A DNA stretch of 64,000 bases from positions 1 through 64,000 of the forward strand of contig NZ_JRGM01000144.1 in NCBI RefSeq assembly GCF_000764665.1. Direction: 5' to 3'. Below, one piece after another: positions 57,393 through 64,000 of the stretch. This stretch comes from Aeromonas lacus (GTDB lineage Bacteria; Pseudomonadota; Gammaproteobacteria; Enterobacterales; Aeromonadaceae). The translations under genes and the position numbers were made by a program. Numbering within the stretch: position 1 is the first letter of the stretch; each line of letters starts with the position of its first letter. The notes below the pieces were generated by a model. It saw only the letters and a list, made by a program, of their open reading frames with translations, had not been told where the DNA came from and searched no databases.

Positions 57393-58163
57393 ATGGGCAG
57401 TCTGACGAGATATGGATGCAGGTGGCTGCTGTGGCTCTGCTGTATGGCGGGGATATGGAGTTCACCTTCGTGGGCCGAGGTGAAAGTGATCCCGGTCTTC
57501 GAGGCGCAGGCGGCGGTGCAAACCCTCAAGGAGATCTATCCCCGGCTAGGAGTGAGCGCCATGGGTAATCAGCTGGTGCTGAGCGGGACGCCAGCCCAGT
57601 TGCAGGAGGCCGAAACCACGTTGGCGCAGATCAACCAGCCGCCGCAAAGCCTGCTTATCGAGTGGCGGGTGGATGGGACCAGCAGTGGCCAGCAACTGGG
57701 GGGCTCAATCAGTCGCGACGAGGCCAAGCGGCAGTGGCTGCTCGATGGCAATGCCGAGCAGTACCAGCGCAGCCAGAACGACAGCTGGCAGGTGCGTGGA
57801 CTTTCGGGTCGCCCCGTGCTGCTGCAGATGGGCTCCTATCAGCCGGTGACCTTCTATCAGTGGAACGGGGGCGCCGTGGTGGGGATGATGCCGCTGGTGA
57901 ACGGCCTCTATGCCACGGCCACCTTGATTGGCGATCGGGTGCAGATCGCGTTGAGCAGCGAACAGGCAAGGCTGGATCAGGGCACCATCAATCGTGGGCA
58001 GAGCGCCACCGAGGTGAGCGGGGCCCCGGGCCAGTGGCTGACGGTGGGAGAGCTATCCACCAGTTCGGCGCAGCAGGGCAGCACTCTTGGTACGCAGTTG
58101 CAGGGCGGGCGAGGCAGCCAGAGCGATCGCCATACCCTGCAGATCCGGGTTACTCCTCAATAG
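57393..58163 (+). CDS. Orphan secretin N-domain (NolW-like) exported protein
   Basis: The 256-residue protein starts at ATG 57393 with a strong AGGAGGAGA. The signal peptide ends at SWA-EVKVIPV. Residues about 30-95 form a secretin N1/NolW-type ring domain (FEAQAAVQTLKEIYPRLGVSAMGNQLVLSGTPAQLQEAETTLAQI). The remainder is beta-rich and ends without a secretin pore domain. It is therefore not a complete secretin. It might be a periplasmic accessory ring or a remodelled N-domain. No type II/III secretion or pilus genes are nearby. Confidence 0.82.
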   Translation: MGSLTRYGCRWLLWLCCMAGIWSSPSWAEVKVIPVFEAQAAVQTLKEIYPRLGVSAMGNQLVLSGTPAQLQEAETTLAQINQPPQSLLIEWRVDGTSSGQQLGGSISRDEAKRQWLLDGNAEQYQRSQNDSWQVRGLSGRPVLLQMGSYQPVTFYQWNGGAVVGMMPLVNGLYATATLIGDRVQIALSSEQARLDQGTINRGQSATEVSGAPGQWLTVGELSTSSAQQGSTLGTQLQGGRGSQSDRHTLQIRVTPQ

Positions 58164-58190
58164 GCCTGAACGTTTCACAATCCTTGCCCA

Positions 58191-58210
58191 GAGCCCCGTT
58201 AGTGGGGCTC
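58191..58210. terminator. Weak hairpin between convergent genes
   Basis: GAGCCCC/GGGGCTC with a six-base loop overlaps the end of the DUF2919 gene. There is no clear U-run on either strand. Confidence 0.3.
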
Positions 58211-58660
58211 GTCGGCCGCATATTCGCGCAACTGGCGACTGCGCAGCAGATACCAGAGCGCCCAGAGGCTGGCGACCAGCACCAGTGCGGTGGGCCAGCT
58301 GAACGACCACTTCTGCAAGTTGAGGCTGTGCAGCTGCATCAGCATGCCACTGGTGGCAGAGCAGAGCAGCAACAAAGGGCTATGGCGCCTGAGTTTGGCG
58401 CGAATGCCGTGGGTCTGCTGATAGGTGCCGCCACAGGCGAGCAGTGCCAGCATGGCGGGCACATCGGTCAGCAGGCTGATATAGAGAGTGAGCTTGTCAG
58501 GGTAGAAGAGCTCAAGGATCTCGCTGCCGCTCTGGCGGGTGACGCCAGCCATCAGAAAGAGCCAGACCGAGCGGGTCAGTAGCAGGGCGATGGGCCAGAA
58601 CCAGAGAGGGGGACGAAGCTGGCCGTGATCGTCATAGCGGTGTTCGGGGTAGAGGGTCAT
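58199..58660 (-). CDS. DUF2919 (YfeZ-like) inner-membrane protein
   Basis: The protein has 153 residues from ATG 58660, since YPEHRYDDHGQLRPPLWFWPIALLLTRSVWLF is the conserved opening of the family. The ribosome site is weak, and an ATG ten codons upstream is possible. About four membrane helices. Function unknown. It follows corA by about 150 bases on the same strand. Confidence 0.87.
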   Translation of the reverse strand: MTLYPEHRYDDHGQLRPPLWFWPIALLLTRSVWLFLMAGVTRQSGSEILELFYPDKLTLYISLLTDVPAMLALLACGGTYQQTHGIRAKLRRHSPLLLLCSATSGMLMQLHSLNLQKWSFSWPTALVLVASLWALWYLLRSRQLREYAADEPH

Positions 58661-58809
58661 GGTTGCCCGATATCCATTCATAGAGTGCAAGTGATGCAGA
58701 GGATATGGGGCGAAGGCGAGCCCTTTGCAAGGCGAGGGAGGAGGCGGGAATTAATCGGGGGGCCATGCCCCCCAATGCGCGAGAATCTTGTTGTGCCGGG
58801 CAGCAGACG

Positions 58810-59757
58810 TTATAGCCAGCCTTTGCGCTTGAAGAAGAGACCGGTGCCGAGCGATGACATCACCATCAGCACCAGCGAGAGGGGGTAACCATACTCCCAG
58901 GCGAGCTCCGGCATACGACCGAAGTTCATGCCGTAGATGCTGGCGATCAGGGTCGGCGGCAGGAAGATCACGGCGGCTACCGAGAAGATTTTGATCACCT
59001 TGTTTTGCTCCAGATTGGTGACCCCCATGGAGGCCTCCAGCTGGAAGTTGATCTTGTCGAACAGGAACTGGGTGTGGGGCAGCAGCGACTCCACGTCGTG
59101 CAGCATCTCGTCGATCCACTTGTTCTGCTCAAGGCTCATACGCTGGCGCAGGCTGCGTTTGAGGAAGCGCAAGGCGCGACGGGTATCGTGCAGGGAGAGA
59201 CGGATCTGGCCGTTGGCCTCTTCCTGAGCCATCAACTCCTTGAGCATGGGGTTGATCTGATCCGGCTCGAAGATTTGATCGGCGGTGTTTTCCAACGTCT
59301 TGTAACCATCTTCGATAAGGTCGGAGAGGTACTCTACCTTGAGGTTTTGCACCTCCAGCAGGATATCGAGGGCATCCTCCACCTCCAGCCGCTCCTGGCG
59401 CATATAGTGACGCAGCAGGCGAACCAGCCCGATGTCATCTTCACGAATGCTGATCAGCAGGTTGTTGCGCAGGGTAAAGGAGACGTGGACCCCCTTGGTG
59501 TCACGACCGATCCGCTGGGGAAACAGGGAGTGAATGTGCAGACCATCGGTATCCCAGTAGAAACGGGCTGATGCTTCGATGTCGTCGAGCTCTTCCTTGT
59601 CGGGAACCTCTTCCAGGAACAGGCCCGTCAACCATTCTCGCTCTGCCGTGTCCGGCTTGTAGGCATCCAGCCAGACCGTGTTGTCAGGTACTATGTCGTC
59701 AGGCCCGAGCGTGACTATGTCCAGCACCTTGTTATTGAGAATGTAGGCGGTGATCAT
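58810..59757 (-). CDS. corA: Magnesium/cobalt transporter CorA
   Basis: The 315-residue protein has a long cytosolic alpha-beta and helical funnel domain, then two C-terminal membrane helices joined by the selectivity motif YGMNF (SIYGMNFGRMPEL), and a basic tail FFKRKGWL. It forms a pentameric Mg2+ channel in the inner membrane. It is a single gene, and the 332 bases upstream carry no other gene. Confidence 0.97.
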   Translation of the reverse strand: MITAYILNNKVLDIVTLGPDDIVPDNTVWLDAYKPDTAEREWLTGLFLEEVPDKEELDDIEASARFYWDTDGLHIHSLFPQRIGRDTKGVHVSFTLRNNLLISIREDDIGLVRLLRHYMRQERLEVEDALDILLEVQNLKVEYLSDLIEDGYKTLENTADQIFEPDQINPMLKELMAQEEANGQIRLSLHDTRRALRFLKRSLRQRMSLEQNKWIDEMLHDVESLLPHTQFLFDKINFQLEASMGVTNLEQNKVIKIFSVAAVIFLPPTLIASIYGMNFGRMPELAWEYGYPLSLVLMVMSSLGTGLFFKRKGWL

Positions 59758-60089
59758 CTGTCCCCCCTTAAAAAGTCATGGGTAATCAGGGATGGTTGCA
59801 CAGGTCATGCGGCCTTAGATCGCTGCAGAAGGCGATCCCGTGGATTAAGCAGATCGGGCCGATGGAAAACCTGAATGCGGCGAACTATACAGGGGCGGGC
59901 CGCGCTTGTCAGGGGCTATTCATTGGGGATTCAGCCTGTTTGTTCAAAAAAACAGCTGCAAGGTGGCGAGGTCGGAGCAGCTCGCCCCGTTTTGAGTGCT
60001 GCGCCTTGTGCATCTCTCCTTGCCTTCCTGACCCCCCTTTATCCGAGCCCTTTGTTGCAGGCTCCTCTTCGCAACAGGTGAACTGCAGC
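59758..60089. other. Gene-free 332-base stretch between corA and ETF-QO
   Basis: It should hold the corA promoter. I see no palindrome strong enough to call, no tRNA or riboswitch (including no recognisable Mg2+ leader), and no credible ORF. Confidence 0.5.
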
Positions 60090-61733
60090 TTACATATTCG
60101 GATAGTTGGGCCCGGAGCCCCCTTGCGGCGGCGTCCATATGATGTTTTGGCTGGGATCCTTGATATCGCAGGTCTTGCAGTGAATGCAGTTGGCGGCGTT
60201 GATCTGCAGTTTGGCCGCCCCCTCCGTTTCCAGTACTTCGAACACCCCTGCCGGGCAGTAGCGCTGGGCGGGTTCGGCCCAGGTGGGCAGGTTGACCTTT
60301 ACCGGGAGCTGCTCATCCTGCAACTTGAGATGGCAGGGCTGATCCTCATCGTGACTGGTGTTGGCGAGATAAACGGAGGAGAGTTTGTCGAAGCTCAGCT
60401 TGCCATCGGGTTTGGGGTAATGGATGGGCTCGCAGCGGCTGGCCATGCGCAGTTGGCGGTAATCTGGCTCCTTATCGATAAGTTTGAAGGGCGAGTTTGC
60501 GCCAAATAGCCGCTGCTCCAGCCAGTTAAAGGCGCCACCAAGCAAGGGGCCCCAGCGATGCAGGGCGGCTCCGAAGTTGCGGGCCGCGCCCAGCTCCTGC
60601 GCCAGCCAGCTCTGGTGCAGTTCGTCGGCATAGTGAACCAGATCCCGTCCCCCTTCATCGCCACCTCGCAGCGCCATCGCGACGGTTTTTGCCGCCAGCA
60701 TCCCCGATTTCATGGCGGTGTGGATCCCCTTGATGCGGGAAAAGTCGAGGGTGCCGGCATCGCAGCCGATAAGCAGTCCACCGGGGAAGTGCATGCGCGG
60801 CAGGGAGTGCCAGCCCCCCTTGGTGATAGCGCGTGCACCATAGCTGATGCGCTCGCCCCCTTGCAGCAGGTCGGCGATAAGCGGGTGGTGCTTGAGACGC
60901 TGGAATTCGTCAAACGGGCTGAGCCAGGGATTCTGGTAGTTGAGATCGACGATCAGCCCGACCGCGACCTGATCTTCCTCCATCTGATAGAGGTAGAAGC
61001 CGCCGTGACTCTGGTTTTCTCCCTCCTTGCCAAGGGGCCAACCACTGCCATGGAGTACCTGTCCTGCCTTGCCCCGGCCTGCAGGAAGTTGCCACAGCTC
61101 TTTGAAGCCGATGGCGTAGTGTTGGGGTTGGGCGGGGCTTGCCAGATTGAATGTGGCTATCAGCTGTTTGCCCAGATGGCCGCGTGCCCCCTCGGCAAAG
61201 AGGGTGTAGCGGCCATAGAGGGCCATGCCGGGAACATGATCCGGTTTTGGATTGCCCGAGCGATCAAGTCCCAAATCGCCGGTGATCACCCCCTTGACCC
61301 GTCCCGCTTCCATGATAAGGTCGCTGGCGGTAAACCCCGGGTATATTTCGACTCCCAGCTGCTCCGCCTGCTGGCCAAGCCAGCGGCAAAGGTTGCCGAG
61401 GCTGACGATGTGACAGCCTTCATTGTGCATCCGTGGCGGTACGGCCCAGCTTGGCAACTGCAGAGAGCGGTTCTCGCTTTGCAGCAAATGTACCTGATCG
61501 TTGTTGACCGCTACCCCGAGCGGTGCCTGCAGCCAGCTTTGTGGCAGCAGCTCCTTGAGGGCGACGGGGTCGAGCAGCGCACCGGAGAGCAGATGGGCGC
61601 CAATTTCGGCACCCTTTTCCAGCAGGCAGACCGAGAGATTGGCATCCTGCTGTTTCAACGCGATGGCGGCGCTGAGCCCCGCCGGGCCGCCGCCAACGAT
61701 GACGACATCAAATTCCATTGCTTCCCGTTCCAT
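60090..61733 (-). CDS. Electron-transfer flavoprotein–ubiquinone oxidoreductase
   Basis: The 547-residue enzyme has N-terminal FAD motif FDVVIVGGGPAGLSAAIALKQ, ubiquinone/membrane region (GKQLIATFNL, GGWHSLPRMHFPGGLLIGCDAG) and the C-terminal 4Fe-4S ligands (RYCPAGVFEV, NCIHCKTCDIKDP) ending WTPPQGGSGPNYPNM. It passes electrons from reduced ETF to the quinone pool during fatty-acid and branched-chain amino-acid breakdown. ATG 61733 has AGAGG upstream; ATG 61718 is an alternative. It is divergent from etfBA around a 7-2-7 inverted repeat. Confidence 0.97.
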   Translation of the reverse strand: MEREAMEFDVVIVGGGPAGLSAAIALKQQDANLSVCLLEKGAEIGAHLLSGALLDPVALKELLPQSWLQAPLGVAVNNDQVHLLQSENRSLQLPSWAVPPRMHNEGCHIVSLGNLCRWLGQQAEQLGVEIYPGFTASDLIMEAGRVKGVITGDLGLDRSGNPKPDHVPGMALYGRYTLFAEGARGHLGKQLIATFNLASPAQPQHYAIGFKELWQLPAGRGKAGQVLHGSGWPLGKEGENQSHGGFYLYQMEEDQVAVGLIVDLNYQNPWLSPFDEFQRLKHHPLIADLLQGGERISYGARAITKGGWHSLPRMHFPGGLLIGCDAGTLDFSRIKGIHTAMKSGMLAAKTVAMALRGGDEGGRDLVHYADELHQSWLAQELGAARNFGAALHRWGPLLGGAFNWLEQRLFGANSPFKLIDKEPDYRQLRMASRCEPIHYPKPDGKLSFDKLSSVYLANTSHDEDQPCHLKLQDEQLPVKVNLPTWAEPAQRYCPAGVFEVLETEGAAKLQINAANCIHCKTCDIKDPSQNIIWTPPQGGSGPNYPNM

Positions 61734-61774
61734 CTTGCCTCTGCACCGAAGTTGACCTAGGGTAGTGCTGGTAG

Positions 61775-61790
61775 TTTACGTAAACGTAAA
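61775..61790. promoter_or_regulatory. Operator-like inverted repeat between ETF-QO and etfBA
   Basis: TTTACGT-AA-ACGTAAA has perfect 7-base arms with a 2-base spacer. It lies about 42 bases from the ETF-QO start and 91 from etfB. It is like sites described for the MerR-type regulator LiuR in related gammaproteobacteria, as far as I recall; the factor is inferred. Confidence 0.55.
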
Positions 61791-61880
61791 GCGCTTGTAA
61801 GCAAAAAATTAAGCGAAGCACGGCGCAAAAGTGCAGGGAGTGATGAATGAATTCAATCCAAAGAGATGAGGCATGACCCC

Positions 61881-62630
61881 ATGAAGCTGCTGGTCGCAAT
61901 CAAACGGGTAGTGGATTACAACGTCAAGATCCGGGTCAGGGCGGATGGCTCCGATGTGGAGCTGGCTAATGTGAAGATGGGGATCAATCCCTTTTGTGAA
62001 ATCGCGGTGGAAGAGGGAGTCCGGCTGCGTGAGGCCGGTATCGCCAGCGAGCTGGTGGTGGTGACCTTTGGCCCGGACGGGGCCGCCGAGCAGCTGCGCC
62101 ATGCGCTGGCGCTGGGAGCGGATCGGGCGCGCCACTATGTGACAGACGAGACGCTGGCGCCGCTGACGGTTGCACGGTCTTTGCAAAAGGTGTGTGAGCT
62201 GGAGCAGCCGGATCTGGTGCTGCTCGGCAAGCAGTCCATCGACTCGGACAATGGTCAGGTGGCCCAGATGCTGGCCGCCCTGACCGACTGGCCGCTGGCT
62301 ACCTGCGCTTCAGCTATCAGGTTGGAAGGAGAGGAGTTGCTGGTGACCCGTGAAATCGATGGCGGGCTTGAAACCCTCGCCATGCCGCTGCCTGCGGTAG
62401 TGAGCGCCGATCTGCGGCTCAATGAACCACGTTTTGCATCGCTGCCCAACATCATGAAAGCCAAGCGCAAGCCGCTGGAGAGTGCCCCCTTTGCCGAGCT
62501 CGCCGTTGTGCCTGCCAACCAGACTCGTCTGCTTGGGGTGATGGCGCCAGCAGCCCGCAAAGCCGGCGTTCTGGTCGGTTCGGTGGATGAGCTGGTGGAC
62601 AAACTCAAGCACGAGGCGAAGGTACTATGA
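61881..62630 (+). CDS. etfB: Electron-transfer flavoprotein beta subunit
   Basis: The 249-residue protein is read from ATG 61881, giving MKLLVAIKRVVDYNVKIRV, the standard EtfB start; the ATG five codons upstream lacks support. VTFGPDGAAEQLRHALALGADRA and LLGKQSIDSDNGQVAQMLAALTDWP are family hallmarks. It binds AMP and pairs with EtfA. The stop overlaps the etfA start (ATGA). Confidence 0.97.
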   Translation: MKLLVAIKRVVDYNVKIRVRADGSDVELANVKMGINPFCEIAVEEGVRLREAGIASELVVVTFGPDGAAEQLRHALALGADRARHYVTDETLAPLTVARSLQKVCELEQPDLVLLGKQSIDSDNGQVAQMLAALTDWPLATCASAIRLEGEELLVTREIDGGLETLAMPLPAVVSADLRLNEPRFASLPNIMKAKRKPLESAPFAELAVVPANQTRLLGVMAPAARKAGVLVGSVDELVDKLKHEAKVL

Positions 62631-63553
62631 GCATATTGATCATTGCCGAACATCATCAGGGCCATCTGGCCGACAACGTCGCCCGCCTGGTCACGGCTGC
62701 CAGTCAGCTGGGTGGCGAAGTGCATCTGTTGCTGGCGGGGCAGGGGATAAGCGAGGCGGGCCAGCAGGCGGCTGCGCTGAGCGGGGTGAGCAAGGTGCTG
62801 CTGGCCGACTCTCCCGCGCTGGCGGAAGGGGTGCTTGAGGGGCTCGACAAGCTGTTGGCTCGCTGGTGCGAAGGTTACAGCCACTGCCTGATGGCGGCGA
62901 GCGCCATGGGCAAGGCGCTGCTGCCCCAGATCGCTGCCCGGCTCGGGGTCGAGATGATCTCCGAGGTGACGGCTATCGAGAGCAGCGATACCTTCCTGCG
63001 CCCCATCTATGCGGGCAATGCCATTGCCCGGGTAGCGAGCAGTGCCCCCATCAAGGTGATGACGGTGCGGGCGACGGCTTTTGCCAAGGCAACGGAGGAA
63101 GGCAATGCTCCCGTCGAGAGTCTGGTGGTGCCCGAATTGACCCGCCGTACCCGCCTGGTGGAGCGCCTTGCCGTGCGATCGCCCCGGCCCGAGCTGACTG
63201 CTGCGCGAGTGGTGGTCTCCGGTGGCCGAGCCCTTGGCTCCAAGGCACAGTTTGCCCTGATTGAGGCGCTGGCCGACAAGCTGGGCGGTGCGGTCGGTGC
63301 ATCGCGCGCTGCCGTTGATGCGGGTTTTGTCGCCAACGATCTGCAAGTTGGCCAGACGGGCAAGGTGGTCGCCCCCGAGCTCTATATCGCGGTCGGTATC
63401 TCGGGGGCCATTCAGCATCTGGCGGGGATGAAGGAGTCGAAGGTGATTGTGGCCATCAACAAGGACAACGAAGCGCCCATCTTTCAGGTGGCCGACTACG
63501 GTCTGGTGGGGGATCTCTTCACCCTGCTGCCCGAGCTCACCGCCAAGGTGTAA
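62627..63553 (+). CDS. etfA: Electron-transfer flavoprotein alpha subunit
   Basis: The 308-residue protein has the C-terminal FAD domain (GGRALGSKAQFALIEALADKLGGAVGASRAAVDAG-type text, GKVVAPELYIAVGISGAIQHLAGM, VAINKDNEAPIFQVADYGLVGDLF), which is textbook EtfA. The EtfAB dimer collects electrons from acyl-CoA dehydrogenases for the divergently encoded ETF-QO. It ends before a hairpin terminator. Confidence 0.98.
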   Translation: MSILIIAEHHQGHLADNVARLVTAASQLGGEVHLLLAGQGISEAGQQAAALSGVSKVLLADSPALAEGVLEGLDKLLARWCEGYSHCLMAASAMGKALLPQIAARLGVEMISEVTAIESSDTFLRPIYAGNAIARVASSAPIKVMTVRATAFAKATEEGNAPVESLVVPELTRRTRLVERLAVRSPRPELTAARVVVSGGRALGSKAQFALIEALADKLGGAVGASRAAVDAGFVANDLQVGQTGKVVAPELYIAVGISGAIQHLAGMKESKVIVAINKDNEAPIFQVADYGLVGDLFTLLPELTAKV

Positions 63554-63621
63554 ATTTGTCGGAAAGGGCAGGGGCAACCCGTTTATGCGGTCTCTTGGCC
63601 ATTTCTGCGCATGTTCTCTGC

Positions 63622-63647
63622 AAGCCTTGACCCGTTCAGGGCTTTTT
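63622..63647 (+). terminator. Terminator after etfA
   Basis: AAGCCTTGA/TCAGGGCTT arms (one G-U pair) with a CCCGT loop and five T. Confidence 0.75.
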
Positions 63648-63777
63648 CTACTGAAAAGGGGAGCAAGAGTGACGGTAAAAGGTTGAGCCAGCTCCCAAAA
63701 AGCCTTTGATCCGCTGGCTGCTCTTGTGTAAAACCTGACAAGTCATCGATCACACTCATCCACTCACGGAAAGCGTC

Positions 63778-64000
63778 ATGAGCAAACAGGTTTACAACTT
63801 CTGCGCCGGCCCCGCCATGTTGCCGGTTGAAGTCATGGAGCGCGCCCAGCGCGAATTTTGTAATTTTCAGGGGCTGGGAGCCTCGGTCATGGAGCTTTCC
63901 CACCGCGGCAAGCACTACATGGCGGTCGCCGAGAAGGCCGAAGCCGATCTGCGCGAGTTGCTGGCGGTGCCGGACAACTACAAGGTGCTCTTCATGCACG
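63778..64000 (+). CDS. serC: Phosphoserine aminotransferase, 5' part
   Basis: From ATG 63778 (GGAAAG upstream) the frame stays open to the window edge, 74 codons. [21 protein letters not shown] followed by [31 protein letters not shown] is the SerC N-terminus. It converts 3-phosphohydroxypyruvate to phosphoserine with PLP. The PLP-binding Lys lies beyond the window. Confidence 0.95.
   Translation, partial: MSKQVYNFCAGPAMLPVEVMERAQREFCNFQGLGASVMELSHRGKHYMAVAEKAEADLRELLAVPDNYKVLFMH

Overview
The window is a chromosomal segment of a gammaproteobacterium, most likely an Aeromonas. The bulk is GC-rich. The housekeeping order (cspD/clpS-clpA/infA/bpt-aat, trxB, ald/lrp, ftsK-lolA-rarA-serS, cvpA-purF, adk-hemH-gsk) is the usual gammaproteobacterial one. 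An MCR-3-like phosphoethanolamine transferase followed by dgkA is an arrangement known from Aeromonas. No phage, insertion sequence, CRISPR array or rRNA was seen. Both window edges cut genes: an AT-rich, unrelated-looking gene at the left and serC at the right.

Left third (1-15.7 kb), accessory and transport genes. An AT-rich gene with an RNHVQH (HEPN-type Rx4H) motif runs off the left edge. It abuts a three-gene ABC exporter operon (ATPase, FtsX-type permease, AttH/CrtC-like lipocalin protein). After a DUF4357 gene and a Bcr/CflA efflux pump (its convergent neighbour) comes a long minus-strand array. This array holds a four-helix membrane protein with candidate haem-b histidines, a 1003-residue secreted beta-propeller/hexahaem cytochrome c, an FTR1 iron permease, an FAD oxidoreductase, a small exported helical protein and a GT-C-like membrane protein. 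A 14/19 Fur-box match lies upstream of the first gene. I read the first three genes as an iron-uptake machine in which a periplasmic multihaem redox protein feeds FTR1. This is the most unusual system in the window.

16-25.2 kb, envelope charge and stress. A COG4705-like membrane protein is divergent from an MCR-3-like eptA plus dgkA, with two perfect PmrA-type boxes between them. Then come virJ/acvB (lysyl-PG hydrolase type) with mprF (lysyl-PG synthase/flippase), and an asr-like acid-shock gene with rstB-rstA. A near-perfect RstA box sits inside the 3' end of rstB, upstream of asr. Together these genes alter lipid A and phospholipid charge and respond to stress.

25.4-50.1 kb, core genome. 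Three tRNAs (Pro-Arg-His, minus strand) with a strong stable-RNA promoter are followed by folD, cspD, clpSA, infA, bpt-aat, a glycine-zipper protein, a two-receiver diguanylate cyclase, trxB, ald/lrp, ftsK, lolA, rarA, serS, cvpA-purF (PurR-like box), miaE, adk, hemH, a MAPEG protein and gsk.

50.2-64 kb, mixed. DUF2750 and uncharacterised genes, a CsrD-like protein with degenerate GGDEF/EAL domains, glgC, an unrecognised 665-residue secreted protein, a DUF1439 lipoprotein, an orphan secretin-N protein, DUF2919, corA, then ETF-ubiquinone oxidoreductase divergent from etfBA around a perfect 7-2-7 inverted repeat, and the start of serC.

All identifications come from reading translated sequence and from memory of families. 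No database or structure search was run.
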